Source: Prevotellaceae bacterium UBA6858 (GTDB lineage: Bacteria; Bacteroidota; Bacteroidia; Bacteroidales; Bacteroidaceae). From it: a DNA stretch of 64,000 nucleotides. A model generated the notes under the pieces. The model did no database searches. It was not told the DNA's origin and saw nothing but the letters and a program-made list of their open reading frames with translations. The position numbers were made by a program, and so were the translations under genes. Within the stretch, counting starts at the first letter, position 1; each line of letters opens with the position of its first letter. The stretch is from NCBI GenBank assembly GCA_002451695.1, contig DKDC01000017.1, forward strand, positions 54,674-118,673, written 5' to 3'. Positions 16,084-24,022 of the stretch are shown here, one piece after another.

Positions 16084-16848
16084 ATGGGAAAGAACAAACT
16101 TGCGAAGTTTGCCGATATGCGGGCATATCCGAACGTTTTTGAATATCCGTTCCGTTATCTCGAAAAGGCGGAATGCCCCATGCGGGGCAAATGGGCGGCG
16201 GAGGTTTTCGGCAATGGCAATCCCATAACGCTCGAACTTGGCTGTGGCAGAGGAGAGTATGCGGTGGGGCTTGCAAAGGCTTGTCCCCGGCAGAACTTTG
16301 TCGGCGTGGACATAAAGGGCGCGAGGATGTGGACGGGCGCAACGCAGGCTGTGAACGAGGGCATCGGGAATGTGGCTTTCCTGCGGACGGAGATAGAGAA
16401 CATCGACCGCATCTTCGCCCCCGGCGAAGTGGACACGCTTTGGCTCACATTCAGCGACCCGCAGATGAAGCGTGCGCAGAAACGCATGACATCCACTTAT
16501 TTCCTGAACCGCTACCGCAGGATTATGAAGGACAACGGCGTGATAAACGTGAAGACTGACAGCAATTTCCTGTTCACCTATACAAAATACGTGGTTTCTG
16601 AAAACAACCTGCCGCTGCTGTGCGTGTGCGACAACATATATGCCGCCGGCGCGGAAGTGCCAAATGAGGCGACATCACTGCAGACATACTACGAGCGGCA
16701 GTGGCGCGGCAGGGGGATAGACATCAAGTTCATCAGCTTCGCGCTGCCGAAGGAGGGGGAACTGCACGAGCCTGACGTGGAAATCCCGCTGGACTCATAC
16801 CGCAGCTATAACCGGCAGAAACGCTCATCACTCGAAACTTCAAAATAA
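16084..16848 (+). CDS. trmB: tRNA (guanine-N7-)-methyltransferase
   Basis: SAM-dependent methylation of G46 in tRNA variable loops. 254 residues starting [12 protein letters not shown], the usual opening for Bacteroidota TrmB. SAM-binding motif [12 protein letters not shown] (about 48-59), acidic strand [12 protein letters not shown] (72-83), and the TFSDPQMKR loop (122-130), equivalent to TFPDPWPK elsewhere. The final FISFALPK and [16 protein letters not shown] tail fit the family. Mrp follows after 8 bases. Confidence 0.94.
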   Translation: MGKNKLAKFADMRAYPNVFEYPFRYLEKAECPMRGKWAAEVFGNGNPITLELGCGRGEYAVGLAKACPRQNFVGVDIKGARMWTGATQAVNEGIGNVAFLRTEIENIDRIFAPGEVDTLWLTFSDPQMKRAQKRMTSTYFLNRYRRIMKDNGVINVKTDSNFLFTYTKYVVSENNLPLLCVCDNIYAAGAEVPNEATSLQTYYERQWRGRGIDIKFISFALPKEGELHEPDVEIPLDSYRSYNRQKRSSLETSK

Positions 16849-16856
16849 AAACAAGC

Positions 16857-17951
16857 ATGGCTATATATCCAAAACTTATAATGGACGCACTCGAGAAAGT
16901 GCGCTATCCCGGAACCGGCAAAAACATCGTGGAGGCCGGAATGGTGGAGGACAACATAAGGATAGACGGCAACAAGGTGTCGTTCTCGATAATCTTCCCC
17001 AAGGAAACCGACCCGTTCATCAAGTCGGTTGTGCGCTCTGCCGAAGCCTCGGTCAAGACGTATGTGAGCAAGGAACTCGAAGTTGAGGTTTCGGTGAAAA
17101 AGGCCGAAGCCCCCAAGAAGCAGGAGCCCATACTCCCGAACATAAAGAACATCATAGCCGTTTCGTCGGGCAAGGGCGGGGTGGGCAAGTCAACCGTGGC
17201 GGCCAATCTTGCCGTCTCGCTCGCCATGAAAGGCTACCGCGTGGGTCTGCTCGACGCTGACATCTTCGGTCCGTCAATGCCCAAGATGTTCGGACTTGAG
17301 AACTTCCAGCCGTTTGGCGGGAACATAGGCGGCAAGCAGCTCATAATCCCTGCCGAGAAGTACAACGTGAAGATGCTCTCAATAGGTTTTTTCGTAAATC
17401 CCGACACGGCGACTCTATGGCGCGGGGCTATGGCGAGCAATGCCTTGAAGCAGCTTATTTTCGAGGCAGACTGGGGCGGCCTTGACTATTTCATACTCGA
17501 CACACCTCCCGGAACGAGCGACATACACCTAACGCTGTTGCAGACAGTTCCCATTACGGGCGCGGTGATTGTGAGCACGCCCCAGCAGGTAGCCCTCGCC
17601 GACGCGCGCAAAGGCATTGATATGTACAAGAACGAGCAGGTGAACGTGCCGATACTCGGCTTGGTGGAGAATATGTCGTGGTTCACGCCCGCCGAACTGC
17701 CCGAAAACCGCTACTACATCTTTGGGAATGGCGGCGTGAAGCGTCTTGCCGAAGAAATGAACGTGCCTGTGCTCGGCGAAATCCCCATTGTGCAGTCGGT
17801 TTGCGAGAGCGGCGACAACGGCACGCCCGTGGCGGTTGACAGCGCGTCTGTGGTGGGAAAGGCGTTTGCCGCACTTGCGGAAAACACAGTCGCAGCCACC
17901 GAGCGGCGCAACAGCGAACTGCCCCCCACAAAGCCGGTGGGCGTGAGATAG
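16857..17951 (+). CDS. Mrp/NBP35 family P-loop ATPase, iron-sulfur carrier
   Basis: ApbC/Mrp-type protein that binds and transfers Fe-S clusters. 364 residues: an N-terminal MIP18/DUF59 domain (1-80), a Lys/Glu linker, then the deviant Walker A SGKGGVGKST (104-113), switch-like LDADIFGPSMPKMFG and DTPPGTSD. The C-terminal CxxC that bridges the cluster in many Mrp proteins is not present: the equivalent region reads VENMSWFTPAELPENRYYIFG. Co-transcribed with trmB. Ends at a long bidirectional hairpin. Confidence 0.92.
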   Translation: MAIYPKLIMDALEKVRYPGTGKNIVEAGMVEDNIRIDGNKVSFSIIFPKETDPFIKSVVRSAEASVKTYVSKELEVEVSVKKAEAPKKQEPILPNIKNIIAVSSGKGGVGKSTVAANLAVSLAMKGYRVGLLDADIFGPSMPKMFGLENFQPFGGNIGGKQLIIPAEKYNVKMLSIGFFVNPDTATLWRGAMASNALKQLIFEADWGGLDYFILDTPPGTSDIHLTLLQTVPITGAVIVSTPQQVALADARKGIDMYKNEQVNVPILGLVENMSWFTPAELPENRYYIFGNGGVKRLAEEMNVPVLGEIPIVQSVCESGDNGTPVAVDSASVVGKAFAALAENTVAATERRNSELPPTKPVGVR

Positions 17952-17970
17952 GTTTGCGGCGGAATGATAA

Positions 17971-18008
17971 AAAAAATAATGGCGCGGAAATCCGTGCCAT
18001 TATTTTTT
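17971..18008. terminator. bidirectional terminator between mrp and the coiled-coil gene
   Basis: A 13-base-pair perfect outer stem (17971-17983 with 17996-18008), extended by an inner stem, starting with six A and ending with six T, so it works in both directions. Confidence 0.85.
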
Positions 18009-18023
18009 GCTGTCAGGCGGTGC

Positions 18024-18902
18024 TTATTTGTTTATGCTCACCGAACCCGTGCCTATGTTCTGGTTGTCGGCGAAGATGTCGCAGCGGTATGTTCCCGCGC
18101 TCAATGTCTCGCCCACGGGAATGTAGAGCGTTACGCTCTGCTCCTCGCCTGTGTATTCAATTACCTTTGACGCGGAGAACTGCAGGCTTCTGTTTTCGTA
18201 GCTGAACGAGCCGGAGGGGTTCACAACCGAGTTGGTGGGCTGCAAAAGGCGCACGTAAACGTTGCGGTTGCCCGTTGAGGCGGTGATGTTCTTCGTGATT
18301 GTGAAATGAACCACAAAACGGCGCACGTCCTTTATCTTTTTCGCGCTTTTGTTGCGCTTGTTTTGCGCCTGCACCGATATTCCCGTCGCGTCAAGCTGTG
18401 AGGCGATGGCCACTTTCTCCGAAAGGTTTGCCTTCTCGTTGTTGAGGTTTGAAATCTTTGCCGTGGCTTCGTTGTACTGCGCCTTCACCTGCTCGTTCTC
18501 GGACGCCAGCGCGGTGTTCATGCGCTGCAGCGAGTCAACTTGCAGTATGTAGCTTCTCAAAACGGCGCGCACCGTGGCGAGTTCCTTTTTGAGGCGGGTT
18601 ATCTCCCTTGCGTCGTCGCTTTTTACCTGTTTCAGCTCTGCAAGAAGCTCTTGCGTGCGCTGCTGCTCCTTTGTGAGCTGCTGCATGAGCGAGTCGTTTT
18701 TTATGGAACGCTTAAGCTCGTCATACTGCAAGGCAAATTGCGAATACTCGTTCTCCATCTCCTTTTTGTCAAGCGTGGCAAGCTGTTGCAGGTCGGCGTT
18801 GGCCTTTTTCTGTTCATGAAGGTTGAAAAGCGTGTATCCCAGACCGCCGAGCAGAAGCAGCACCACGACAACTGCGGGAATGATGATTTTTTTCCTGTTC
18901 AT
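18024..18902 (-). CDS. membrane-anchored coiled-coil protein
   Basis: 292 residues; family not recognised. A short basic N-terminus and one membrane helix (about 6-25) are followed by a long heptad-rich coiled coil (about 28-175) of Glu, Gln, Lys and Leu, then a basic hinge (KRNKSAKKIKDVRRF) and a beta-rich C-terminal domain (about 190-292) with FVVHFTITKNITASTGNRNVYVRL and GTYRCDIFADNQNIGTGS, which looks Ig-like. Topology predicts one membrane pass with the coiled coil and end domain outside the cytoplasm. Own promoter at 18940-18971, just past xseB. Confidence 0.78.
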   Translation of the reverse strand: MNRKKIIIPAVVVVLLLLGGLGYTLFNLHEQKKANADLQQLATLDKKEMENEYSQFALQYDELKRSIKNDSLMQQLTKEQQRTQELLAELKQVKSDDAREITRLKKELATVRAVLRSYILQVDSLQRMNTALASENEQVKAQYNEATAKISNLNNEKANLSEKVAIASQLDATGISVQAQNKRNKSAKKIKDVRRFVVHFTITKNITASTGNRNVYVRLLQPTNSVVNPSGSFSYENRSLQFSASKVIEYTGEEQSVTLYIPVGETLSAGTYRCDIFADNQNIGTGSVSINK

Positions 18903-18939
18903 AATGAATCGTTGGTTGTACGGTTGCTATTTTATCGCG

Positions 18940-18971
18940 CAAAGTTAGCGGTTTTTTCAAATCCCCACAAA
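18940..18971 (-). promoter_or_regulatory. promoter of the coiled-coil gene
   Basis: On the minus strand TTTG (18968-18971), 20 bases, TAACTTTG (18940-18947). It lies in the gap after xseB, so this gene is not dependent on the xseA-xseB transcript. Confidence 0.65.
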
Positions 18972-18980
18972 TCCGCCGCG

Positions 18981-19235
18981 TTAAAAGGGAAAAGCCGTGT
19001 CTTGCGGCTCGCGGGCGGAACTGTCTGCGGGGGCTTTCAAATCGTCTGACGAAAGAATGCTTTTTACTTCCTCTTCGGTTTTCAGCAGACGCTCGCGGCA
19101 GAATTTCACAAGCTGCTGCGCACGTTTCAGACGCTCTGCAAGACCGTCTATGTCCATTTCGTTTTGCTCCACGCGCTCCACGATGCTTTCGAGTTCGTTC
19201 ATCGCTTCGGCGTAAGTAAGTTTTTCTGTCTCCAT
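18981..19235 (-). CDS. xseB: exodeoxyribonuclease VII small subunit
   Basis: 84 residues; several copies bind each XseA chain to form exonuclease VII, which degrades single-stranded DNA. The conserved helical hairpin TYAEAMNELESIVERVEQNEMDIDGLAERLKRAQQLVKFCRERL covers residues 6-50, ending in the family's C...L motif. The tail is acidic and disordered. Follows xseA by 18 bases. Confidence 0.94.
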   Translation of the reverse strand: METEKLTYAEAMNELESIVERVEQNEMDIDGLAERLKRAQQLVKFCRERLLKTEEEVKSILSSDDLKAPADSSAREPQDTAFPF

Positions 19236-19253
19236 ATTCTTTTCTGTATATTT

Positions 19254-20627
19254 TCAGTCTGTCTTTTCCACGCGGCTGACGGCTTTCCCTTTGGCGAAGC
19301 GCGTTGTAATCACGTCTCCAGGCTTCAGCCGCGATGCGTCAACAATTGCTTTTCCGCCTATGGTTGTAAGCGAGAAGCCTAACTTGAACACTCTTTCCGG
19401 TCCCGCGAGCCTTATGTTTTTTTCGGCGGTGCTGATGCGCGTTTTCTGGCTTTGCAGCATCATCGCCACGGCTCTCCTTATGCGGTCTGTGCGCCGCAGG
19501 ATTTCCGCGCTTTGTTGCCGTGTCGCGCCGGTTGCGAGCATTTCCATTTTCACCGCGAGTTTTTGGCGGCGCGTCTCTTCCCGGGCGCACACGTCCTTTA
19601 CAGCGCGTGGGATTCGCAACAAAAGGCGGTCGAAACACAGCCTCGTGACTTTGCACAGGTTTGAAAAAGCCGGGGTGATGTGCGCCGCCGTGCTGGCAAG
19701 CCGCCTGTTTTGCGCCGCCACAATTTGTGTGGCCGCCCTTTGCAGCCGCAGCGACAGCGCGTCCTGCGCCTCCAGTTCTTTTTGTGCGCGCGAAACGATG
19801 AAGTCGGCAACTGCCGTCGGGGTCTTGCAGCGCGTGTTCGCCACAAGGTCAATCACCGTTTCGTCCCTTTCGTGTCCTATGCCGGTAATCACCGGCAGCA
19901 CGAATTGCGCGATGTTTGACGCGAGGGCGTAGGACTCGAAGCCGTTAAGGTCGCTCACCGCCCCGCCGCCGCGTATTATGGCAACTGCGTCCCAGTTGTC
20001 CGCTTCGGCGGAAATGCGGTTGAGGGCTGCTATAACCGACGCCTCAACTTTGTCGCCCTGCATAATGGCGGGGAACAGCCTTATGTTAAAGCGGAAAGCC
20101 GCACCGTTTGTCTTTATGTGGTTGCAAAAATCGCCGTAGCCTGCCGCCGTCTCGCTTGTAACCACGGCTATGCGCATCAGTGGGCGCGGCAGCGCGATTT
20201 CCTTGTTCATGCCGGCAACGCCGTCCTTTGCGAGCTGCGCGAGTATTTCCTTTCGGCGGCGCACCATGTCGCCCAGAGTGTACGAAGGGTCTATGTCGTT
20301 CACCACAAGCGAAAGCCCGTAGCGTTCATGGAAGTTCACTTTTACGTTGACAAGCACCTTTATTCCGGCGGCGAGTGTTTGCCCCGTCTCGCGCTCAAAG
20401 CGTGCTTTCAGGGCAAGGTATGTTCCCGCCCATATAATGCCGTTTGCCGACGCGATGTCCTGTCCCGCCGCGTTTTTCTCGATGAACTTGCAATAGTAAT
20501 GCCCGTTCACGTTCTGCCGCCCCTCGCTGATTTCCGCCCTCACCCAATAAGTGTATGGCAGCGCGCGGGTTATGGCCAGACGGATGTTTGCCGCCAGTTC
20601 GTAAAGGGATATTGCGTTGCCGTTCAT
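19254..20627 (-). CDS. xseA: exodeoxyribonuclease VII large subunit
   Basis: Catalytic subunit of exonuclease VII. 457 residues from the ATG at 20627. N-terminal OB fold (1-112: LPYTYWVRAEISEG, GHYYCKFIEK), then the catalytic domain from about 120 with RIAVVTSETAAGYGDF (152-167), IIRGGGAVSDLNGF, and ITGIGHERDETVIDLVANTR, all family hallmarks, followed by a long helical coiled region and a C-terminal beta domain with GFSLTTIGG. The start codon overlaps the stop of the upstream subtilase gene (ATGA), so the two are translationally coupled; a longer open frame upstream is the subtilase in another frame. Confidence 0.95.
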   Translation of the reverse strand: MNGNAISLYELAANIRLAITRALPYTYWVRAEISEGRQNVNGHYYCKFIEKNAAGQDIASANGIIWAGTYLALKARFERETGQTLAAGIKVLVNVKVNFHERYGLSLVVNDIDPSYTLGDMVRRRKEILAQLAKDGVAGMNKEIALPRPLMRIAVVTSETAAGYGDFCNHIKTNGAAFRFNIRLFPAIMQGDKVEASVIAALNRISAEADNWDAVAIIRGGGAVSDLNGFESYALASNIAQFVLPVITGIGHERDETVIDLVANTRCKTPTAVADFIVSRAQKELEAQDALSLRLQRAATQIVAAQNRRLASTAAHITPAFSNLCKVTRLCFDRLLLRIPRAVKDVCAREETRRQKLAVKMEMLATGATRQQSAEILRRTDRIRRAVAMMLQSQKTRISTAEKNIRLAGPERVFKLGFSLTTIGGKAIVDASRLKPGDVITTRFAKGKAVSRVEKTD

Positions 20628-21997
20628 TTTTTCCGCGCCTTCGTGTATGCCTTGTAGTAGTCGGGCACTCCGTAGCCGAACATATTGTCGGGGTGTTCGC
20701 TGCGGTCGCCGCATTCGTGCAGGAGTTCTATTATGTCTGTGGGCTTGAGCTTCGGCAATGCCTGCATCAGGCAAGCGACCATTCCCGCCGTTATCGGCGA
20801 GGAGAACGACGTGCCGCTTGCGTAGCCTATGCGTCCGTTCGACCTCACCACCGCCGAGTAGAGTCCGCGTGCCGAAACATCGGGCTTCACCCTTCCGTCG
20901 GCTGAAAATCCGCGAGAGGTGAACGGCGCTTGGCGGTCGGGCGTGTACACCGCCCCGACGGTGAGCATATCGTGTGCGTCGGCGGGTATGCCTATGCGTT
21001 CCCAAGGGTCGTTGCCCGCGTTGCCGGCACTGTTTACGACGAGGATGCCGCGTGATGCCGCAAGCGACGCGCTGCGGCTTATGAGGTGGGTTCTGCCGTC
21101 AAGCTCGCTGTATTTCACGTTCATTGTTGTGTCGTCGTAAAGGTTGTAGCCCAACGAGCTGTTCACAACATCAGCCCCCACGCTGTCGGCAAACTCCAGC
21201 GCAGCCGTCCACGTGTCCTGCTCGGCGGGGGTCTCGGTGTAGGTGTCCTCGCTCACGAGCAGCCAGTATTCCGCGTCGGGTGCCGTGCCCACAATCGAGC
21301 CGGGCTTGTTGGCCCCCATGCACGAAAGAACGTTTGTGCCGTGCTGGTTTTCTGCATACACGCTGCGCGAGGGGCGCACGAAATTGTGCGTTCCGAGAAT
21401 TTTCACGTTGTCCAGAAGTTTCACGGTGTCGGCGTTGTGATAGCCGCCGTCGATTATGGCAATCGTCATCCCTTTTCCGCGAAAGCCGAGGTTGTGCAGT
21501 TTTTCGCCGTTGAGCATTTTTATCTGCTCGCTTGCATAGCCGTAGTATTCCGAGGTGAAGGTGGCGGAGTCGCAGAGTATGTCAAAGCGCGAGGGTTCAA
21601 CGATGTCCTCCTCCTTTGAGTTGAAAACTTTTTGCACTTTGCTCACAAACGGCAGCTTTGCAAGGCTTTCGAGCTTTGCGCTGTCGCCCTGCACAAGGGC
21701 TGTGTTGTTCCATTTGCTCACGCACAGCACTTTCGCCCCCTCTTGGGCTATGCGCCTTGTGTATGCCGGGCTTACGGGCATATCGCGCTCGTCGATTTTT
21801 ATGCCCCATTTTGCGCGGCGCTGCAATGCCTTCTTGGAGAGGAAGGCTTCGGGCTTGCCCTTGCTGTAGGGCGATTCTTTTTTGTCCTTGAAATATACGC
21901 GGTATTTGTAAACAGTTCCCTGGGCTTGCGCCGCGTTGGGCGAAAGCAGCAGGAGTGAGGAGACAACCGCACCGAAAATATTGTTTTTGAGTTTCAT
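20624..21997 (-). CDS. S8 family serine peptidase (subtilase)
   Basis: Secreted subtilisin-like protease, 457 residues from the ATG at 21997. Signal peptide at 1-25 ending AQAQ, then an inhibitor-like propeptide region (30-130) and the catalytic domain. Triad: Asp183 in TIAIIDGGYHN, His219 in NQHGTNVLSCMG, Ser397 in ASGTSFSSPITAGM, with the oxyanion Asn326 in NSAGNAG. No C-terminal sorting domain; it stops soon after the fold, at FGYGVPDYYKAY. An upstream ATG at 22255 belongs to repeat copy 4. A TAACTTTG box on the minus strand at 22036-22043 fits as the -7 element. Confidence 0.92.
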   Translation of the reverse strand: MKLKNNIFGAVVSSLLLLSPNAAQAQGTVYKYRVYFKDKKESPYSKGKPEAFLSKKALQRRAKWGIKIDERDMPVSPAYTRRIAQEGAKVLCVSKWNNTALVQGDSAKLESLAKLPFVSKVQKVFNSKEEDIVEPSRFDILCDSATFTSEYYGYASEQIKMLNGEKLHNLGFRGKGMTIAIIDGGYHNADTVKLLDNVKILGTHNFVRPSRSVYAENQHGTNVLSCMGANKPGSIVGTAPDAEYWLLVSEDTYTETPAEQDTWTAALEFADSVGADVVNSSLGYNLYDDTTMNVKYSELDGRTHLISRSASLAASRGILVVNSAGNAGNDPWERIGIPADAHDMLTVGAVYTPDRQAPFTSRGFSADGRVKPDVSARGLYSAVVRSNGRIGYASGTSFSSPITAGMVACLMQALPKLKPTDIIELLHECGDRSEHPDNMFGYGVPDYYKAYTKARKK

Positions 21998-22189
21998 CGC
22001 TAACGTGTTGGATGTGTAATTTGTTAATTGGGCTTCAAAGTTAGCATTTTTTGCAGAAAGCGGAAAGGACTGTGCTGGTTGCGCCGTCATTTTTTCGTTC
22101 AGGCTCACCAAATTCCCCAATACAGGAGGTTTTTCGCCATACGTTTGAAACACAATGAATTGCGCCGAAAATGCGGTTTTTTTGTAACG

Positions 22190-22300
22190 GTTTGTTTTTC
22201 TGATGTTTGCAAATGGCGAAAAAAGGTCTGATGTAGTCCGGATTATATCAGACATAATTTTTCCTATGTCCTATGTAGTTTTTCCCATGTCAGACATAAA
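22190..22300 (+). repeat. dispersed intergenic repeat, copy 4
   Basis: Core 22219-22288, reading GGTCTGATGTAG then the arm TATATCAGAC, followed by the T-run units; no GC palindrome. It sits in the 381-base divergent region 21998-22378 between the subtilase and tonB, where no terminator would be needed. That region also holds the -7 boxes of both genes (22036-22043 minus, 22348-22355 plus) and no other gene. Confidence 0.85.
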
Positions 22301-22347
22301 TTCTGCGGAGCGGGATGCGCCATGAGGTTTCTTTGGCATGAAATGCG

Positions 22348-22355
22348 TATATTTG
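22348..22355 (+). promoter_or_regulatory. -7 box for the second tonB
   Basis: TATATTTG at 22348-22355, 23 bases before the start codon at 22379. No clean -33 match. Confidence 0.45.
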
Positions 22356-22378
22356 CGTGAAACTAATTTTGTAATGCC

Positions 22379-23191
22379 ATGAACATTCTCTCTGATAACA
22401 GTTTTTTTGCCGGCGTGCTGGTAGCGCTCGCCGTAGTGGCGGCTGTGCTTTTTGTCCGCTCGTTGTTGAAGTCCCGCAAAGGCGGTGATGTTCTTGTTCC
22501 TGTGGACGAAAGTCCCGCCGTGCGCAATACGGTGCGCCCCCGGCGCAGGAGCGGCCCGGCAAAGACCGTGGCCCTGATGGTTTTCGTGTGCTGTGCGGTT
22601 TTCGTTGCCTTTTCGTTGTCTCATTCCCCGGCACAGCAGGAAGAAAGTGATTACAGTCCGCTCGTTACCGATGAGTACGCGGTAACCGACAGTGGGGACA
22701 CGCAGCCAACTCCGCCTTATGCCCGCAGTGAAAGGGTGGGGAAACCTTATGATTATGACGAGAGGATGGAAAAACTAAAGCGTGAAGCCCGAAAAAGTTA
22801 TGGGGAACACCGCCGCAAGGCCGGTGCCGAAACGGAAACGTTTGCACGCGGGGCGGTGGAGAGCGCGGCGGAGGAAAAAGTTTACACGGTGGTGGACAAA
22901 ATGCCCTCGTTCCCCGGAGGCGAGGAGGCGATGCTTGAATATATTGCCGCACATCTTGAATACCCGGCGGCATCACCCGGACAGGGAGTGCAGGGCTTGG
23001 TTATGCTGCGCTTTGTGGTGGAAGCGGACGGAAGCGTGGGAAAAGTGCAGGTTCTCAAAAAACTTGACCCGGATTGCGATCGCGAGGCGGAGCGCGTGGT
23101 GCGAAGTCTGCCAAAGTTCACCCCCGGCGTACAGGACGGAAGTGCGGTTGCCGTCTGGTACACCATCCCCATAAGGTTTCAGACAGACTGA
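22379..23191 (+). CDS. orphan TonB family protein with two membrane segments
   Basis: 270 residues. The C-terminal domain (about 170-270), with MPSFPGGEEAMLEYIAAH, VQGLVMLRFVVEADG and SLPKFTPGVQDGSAVAVWYT, is very like that of the TonB at 3488. The N-terminus is different: it lacks YGAY and has two hydrophobic segments (about 9-28 and 63-81) separated by a basic cytoplasmic stretch with RPRRRSGPAK, so topology and motor contact may differ. The linker (85-165) is charged rather than proline-rich. No exbB or exbD nearby; it probably borrows the motor of the first operon, or transduces to a specific receptor. Confidence 0.86.
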   Translation: MNILSDNSFFAGVLVALAVVAAVLFVRSLLKSRKGGDVLVPVDESPAVRNTVRPRRRSGPAKTVALMVFVCCAVFVAFSLSHSPAQQEESDYSPLVTDEYAVTDSGDTQPTPPYARSERVGKPYDYDERMEKLKREARKSYGEHRRKAGAETETFARGAVESAAEEKVYTVVDKMPSFPGGEEAMLEYIAAHLEYPAASPGQGVQGLVMLRFVVEADGSVGKVQVLKKLDPDCDREAERVVRSLPKFTPGVQDGSAVAVWYTIPIRFQTD

Positions 23192-23210
23192 AAAATCGGA
23201 TATAGGGAAA

Positions 23211-23594
23211 TTATGAAACGGCTTTTGTCGAAAGGGCGTAACCGGCAAAGAAAAGCGCGAAGCCAACGGCAAGACTTATTATAAGGTATGCCGCCAGCGG
23301 CACGAACTGTCCGTTTCGCGCCATGCCGAAGTTCTCGCCCATGAATGTGGAGAACGTAGTGAAACCGCCGCACATCCCGGTGGTGAGGAGCAGCCGCAGT
23401 TCGGGCGGAAGGCTGTTGGTGCGCTCGAAAAGCCCCGTGAGCAGCCCGAGCGCAAAGCAGCCGAGAATGTTGGCCGCAAGCGTGCCGAGCGGGAGGTTTG
23501 CGAAATTAATGTCCGCAGTGAGGCGCGACACAAGATAGCGCAGCACGCTGCCCGCGAAGCCCCCAAGCCCTACGGCAAGTATTGCTTTGTACAT
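23211..23594 (-). CDS. crcB: fluoride efflux channel CrcB/Fluc
   Basis: Small dual-topology membrane protein that exports fluoride. 127 residues, four membrane helices. Signature segments GGFAGSVLRYLVSR (11-24), LGTLAANILGCFALG (36-50), and GMCGGFTTFSTFMGE (73-87) are all present, including the Phe and Thr residues lining the fluoride path. No fluoride riboswitch is seen upstream; instead a small ORF starts 4 bases before it and likely shares its transcript. Confidence 0.93.
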   Translation of the reverse strand: MYKAILAVGLGGFAGSVLRYLVSRLTADINFANLPLGTLAANILGCFALGLLTGLFERTNSLPPELRLLLTTGMCGGFTTFSTFMGENFGMARNGQFVPLAAYLIISLAVGFALFFAGYALSTKAVS

Positions 23595-23597
23595 GGT

Positions 23598-23807
23598 TTA
23601 CGTTCTGTTTGTTTCCGCCTGTGCCAGCATTTCGGCGAATTTCCGTGTCAGCCGTTCCGCCTCTTCGCCCTTTGCGATGTTTTCGCTTTCAATGAGTTTT
23701 GCAAACGCCCCGGCGGCGCGGCTGCGCTCTGCGGCGCGTCCGGCGCGGAGTCCGCTGCGGTAGCTGTTGCTTGGCAGTATGTGCCTGTCTGCTTTTCCGT
23801 CTGGCAT
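23598..23807 (-). CDS. small hypothetical protein upstream of crcB
   Basis: 69 residues; not recognised. Arg- and Ala-rich, predicted mostly helical with a charged tail (EEAERLTRKFAEMLAQAET). Only three bases separate its stop from crcB. A TAATTTTG -7-like box on the minus strand at 23833-23840 lies 25 bases upstream, so it is the natural first gene of the transcript. Composition would also fit a chance frame, hence modest confidence. Confidence 0.45.
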   Translation of the reverse strand: MPDGKADRHILPSNSYRSGLRAGRAAERSRAAGAFAKLIESENIAKGEEAERLTRKFAEMLAQAETNRT

Positions 23808-23960
23808 GGCATGGATGTTTTCTTTCTGCGTGCAAAATTAGCGATAATATCCGTAACGGCGGCGGAAGATGTTGCGGCGGGGACAAAAATCCGTCGGTGT
23901 GCAAAATGCCATGTTATATTAAAAAATCTGTCAAATGGCTCTTGTTAAGAATAAAATCAT

Positions 23961-23968
23961 TATATTTG
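23961..23968 (+). promoter_or_regulatory. -7 box for the TPR gene
   Basis: TATATTTG at 23961-23968, 54 bases before the start codon at 24023. Confidence 0.45.
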
Positions 23969-24022
23969 CGTGCTCAAAGCATTCATACTACAAACAGTTG
24001 AAAAGTTTAGACAAGTAATAAT

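Noticed and set aside
20628..21005. N-terminal extension of xseA
   Set aside because: The longer frame overlaps the subtilase coding region in another frame; the ATG at 20627 matches the family start and overlaps the subtilase stop.
23800..23960. fluoride riboswitch upstream of crcB
   Set aside because: No match to the conserved pseudoknot motif could be seen in the leader.
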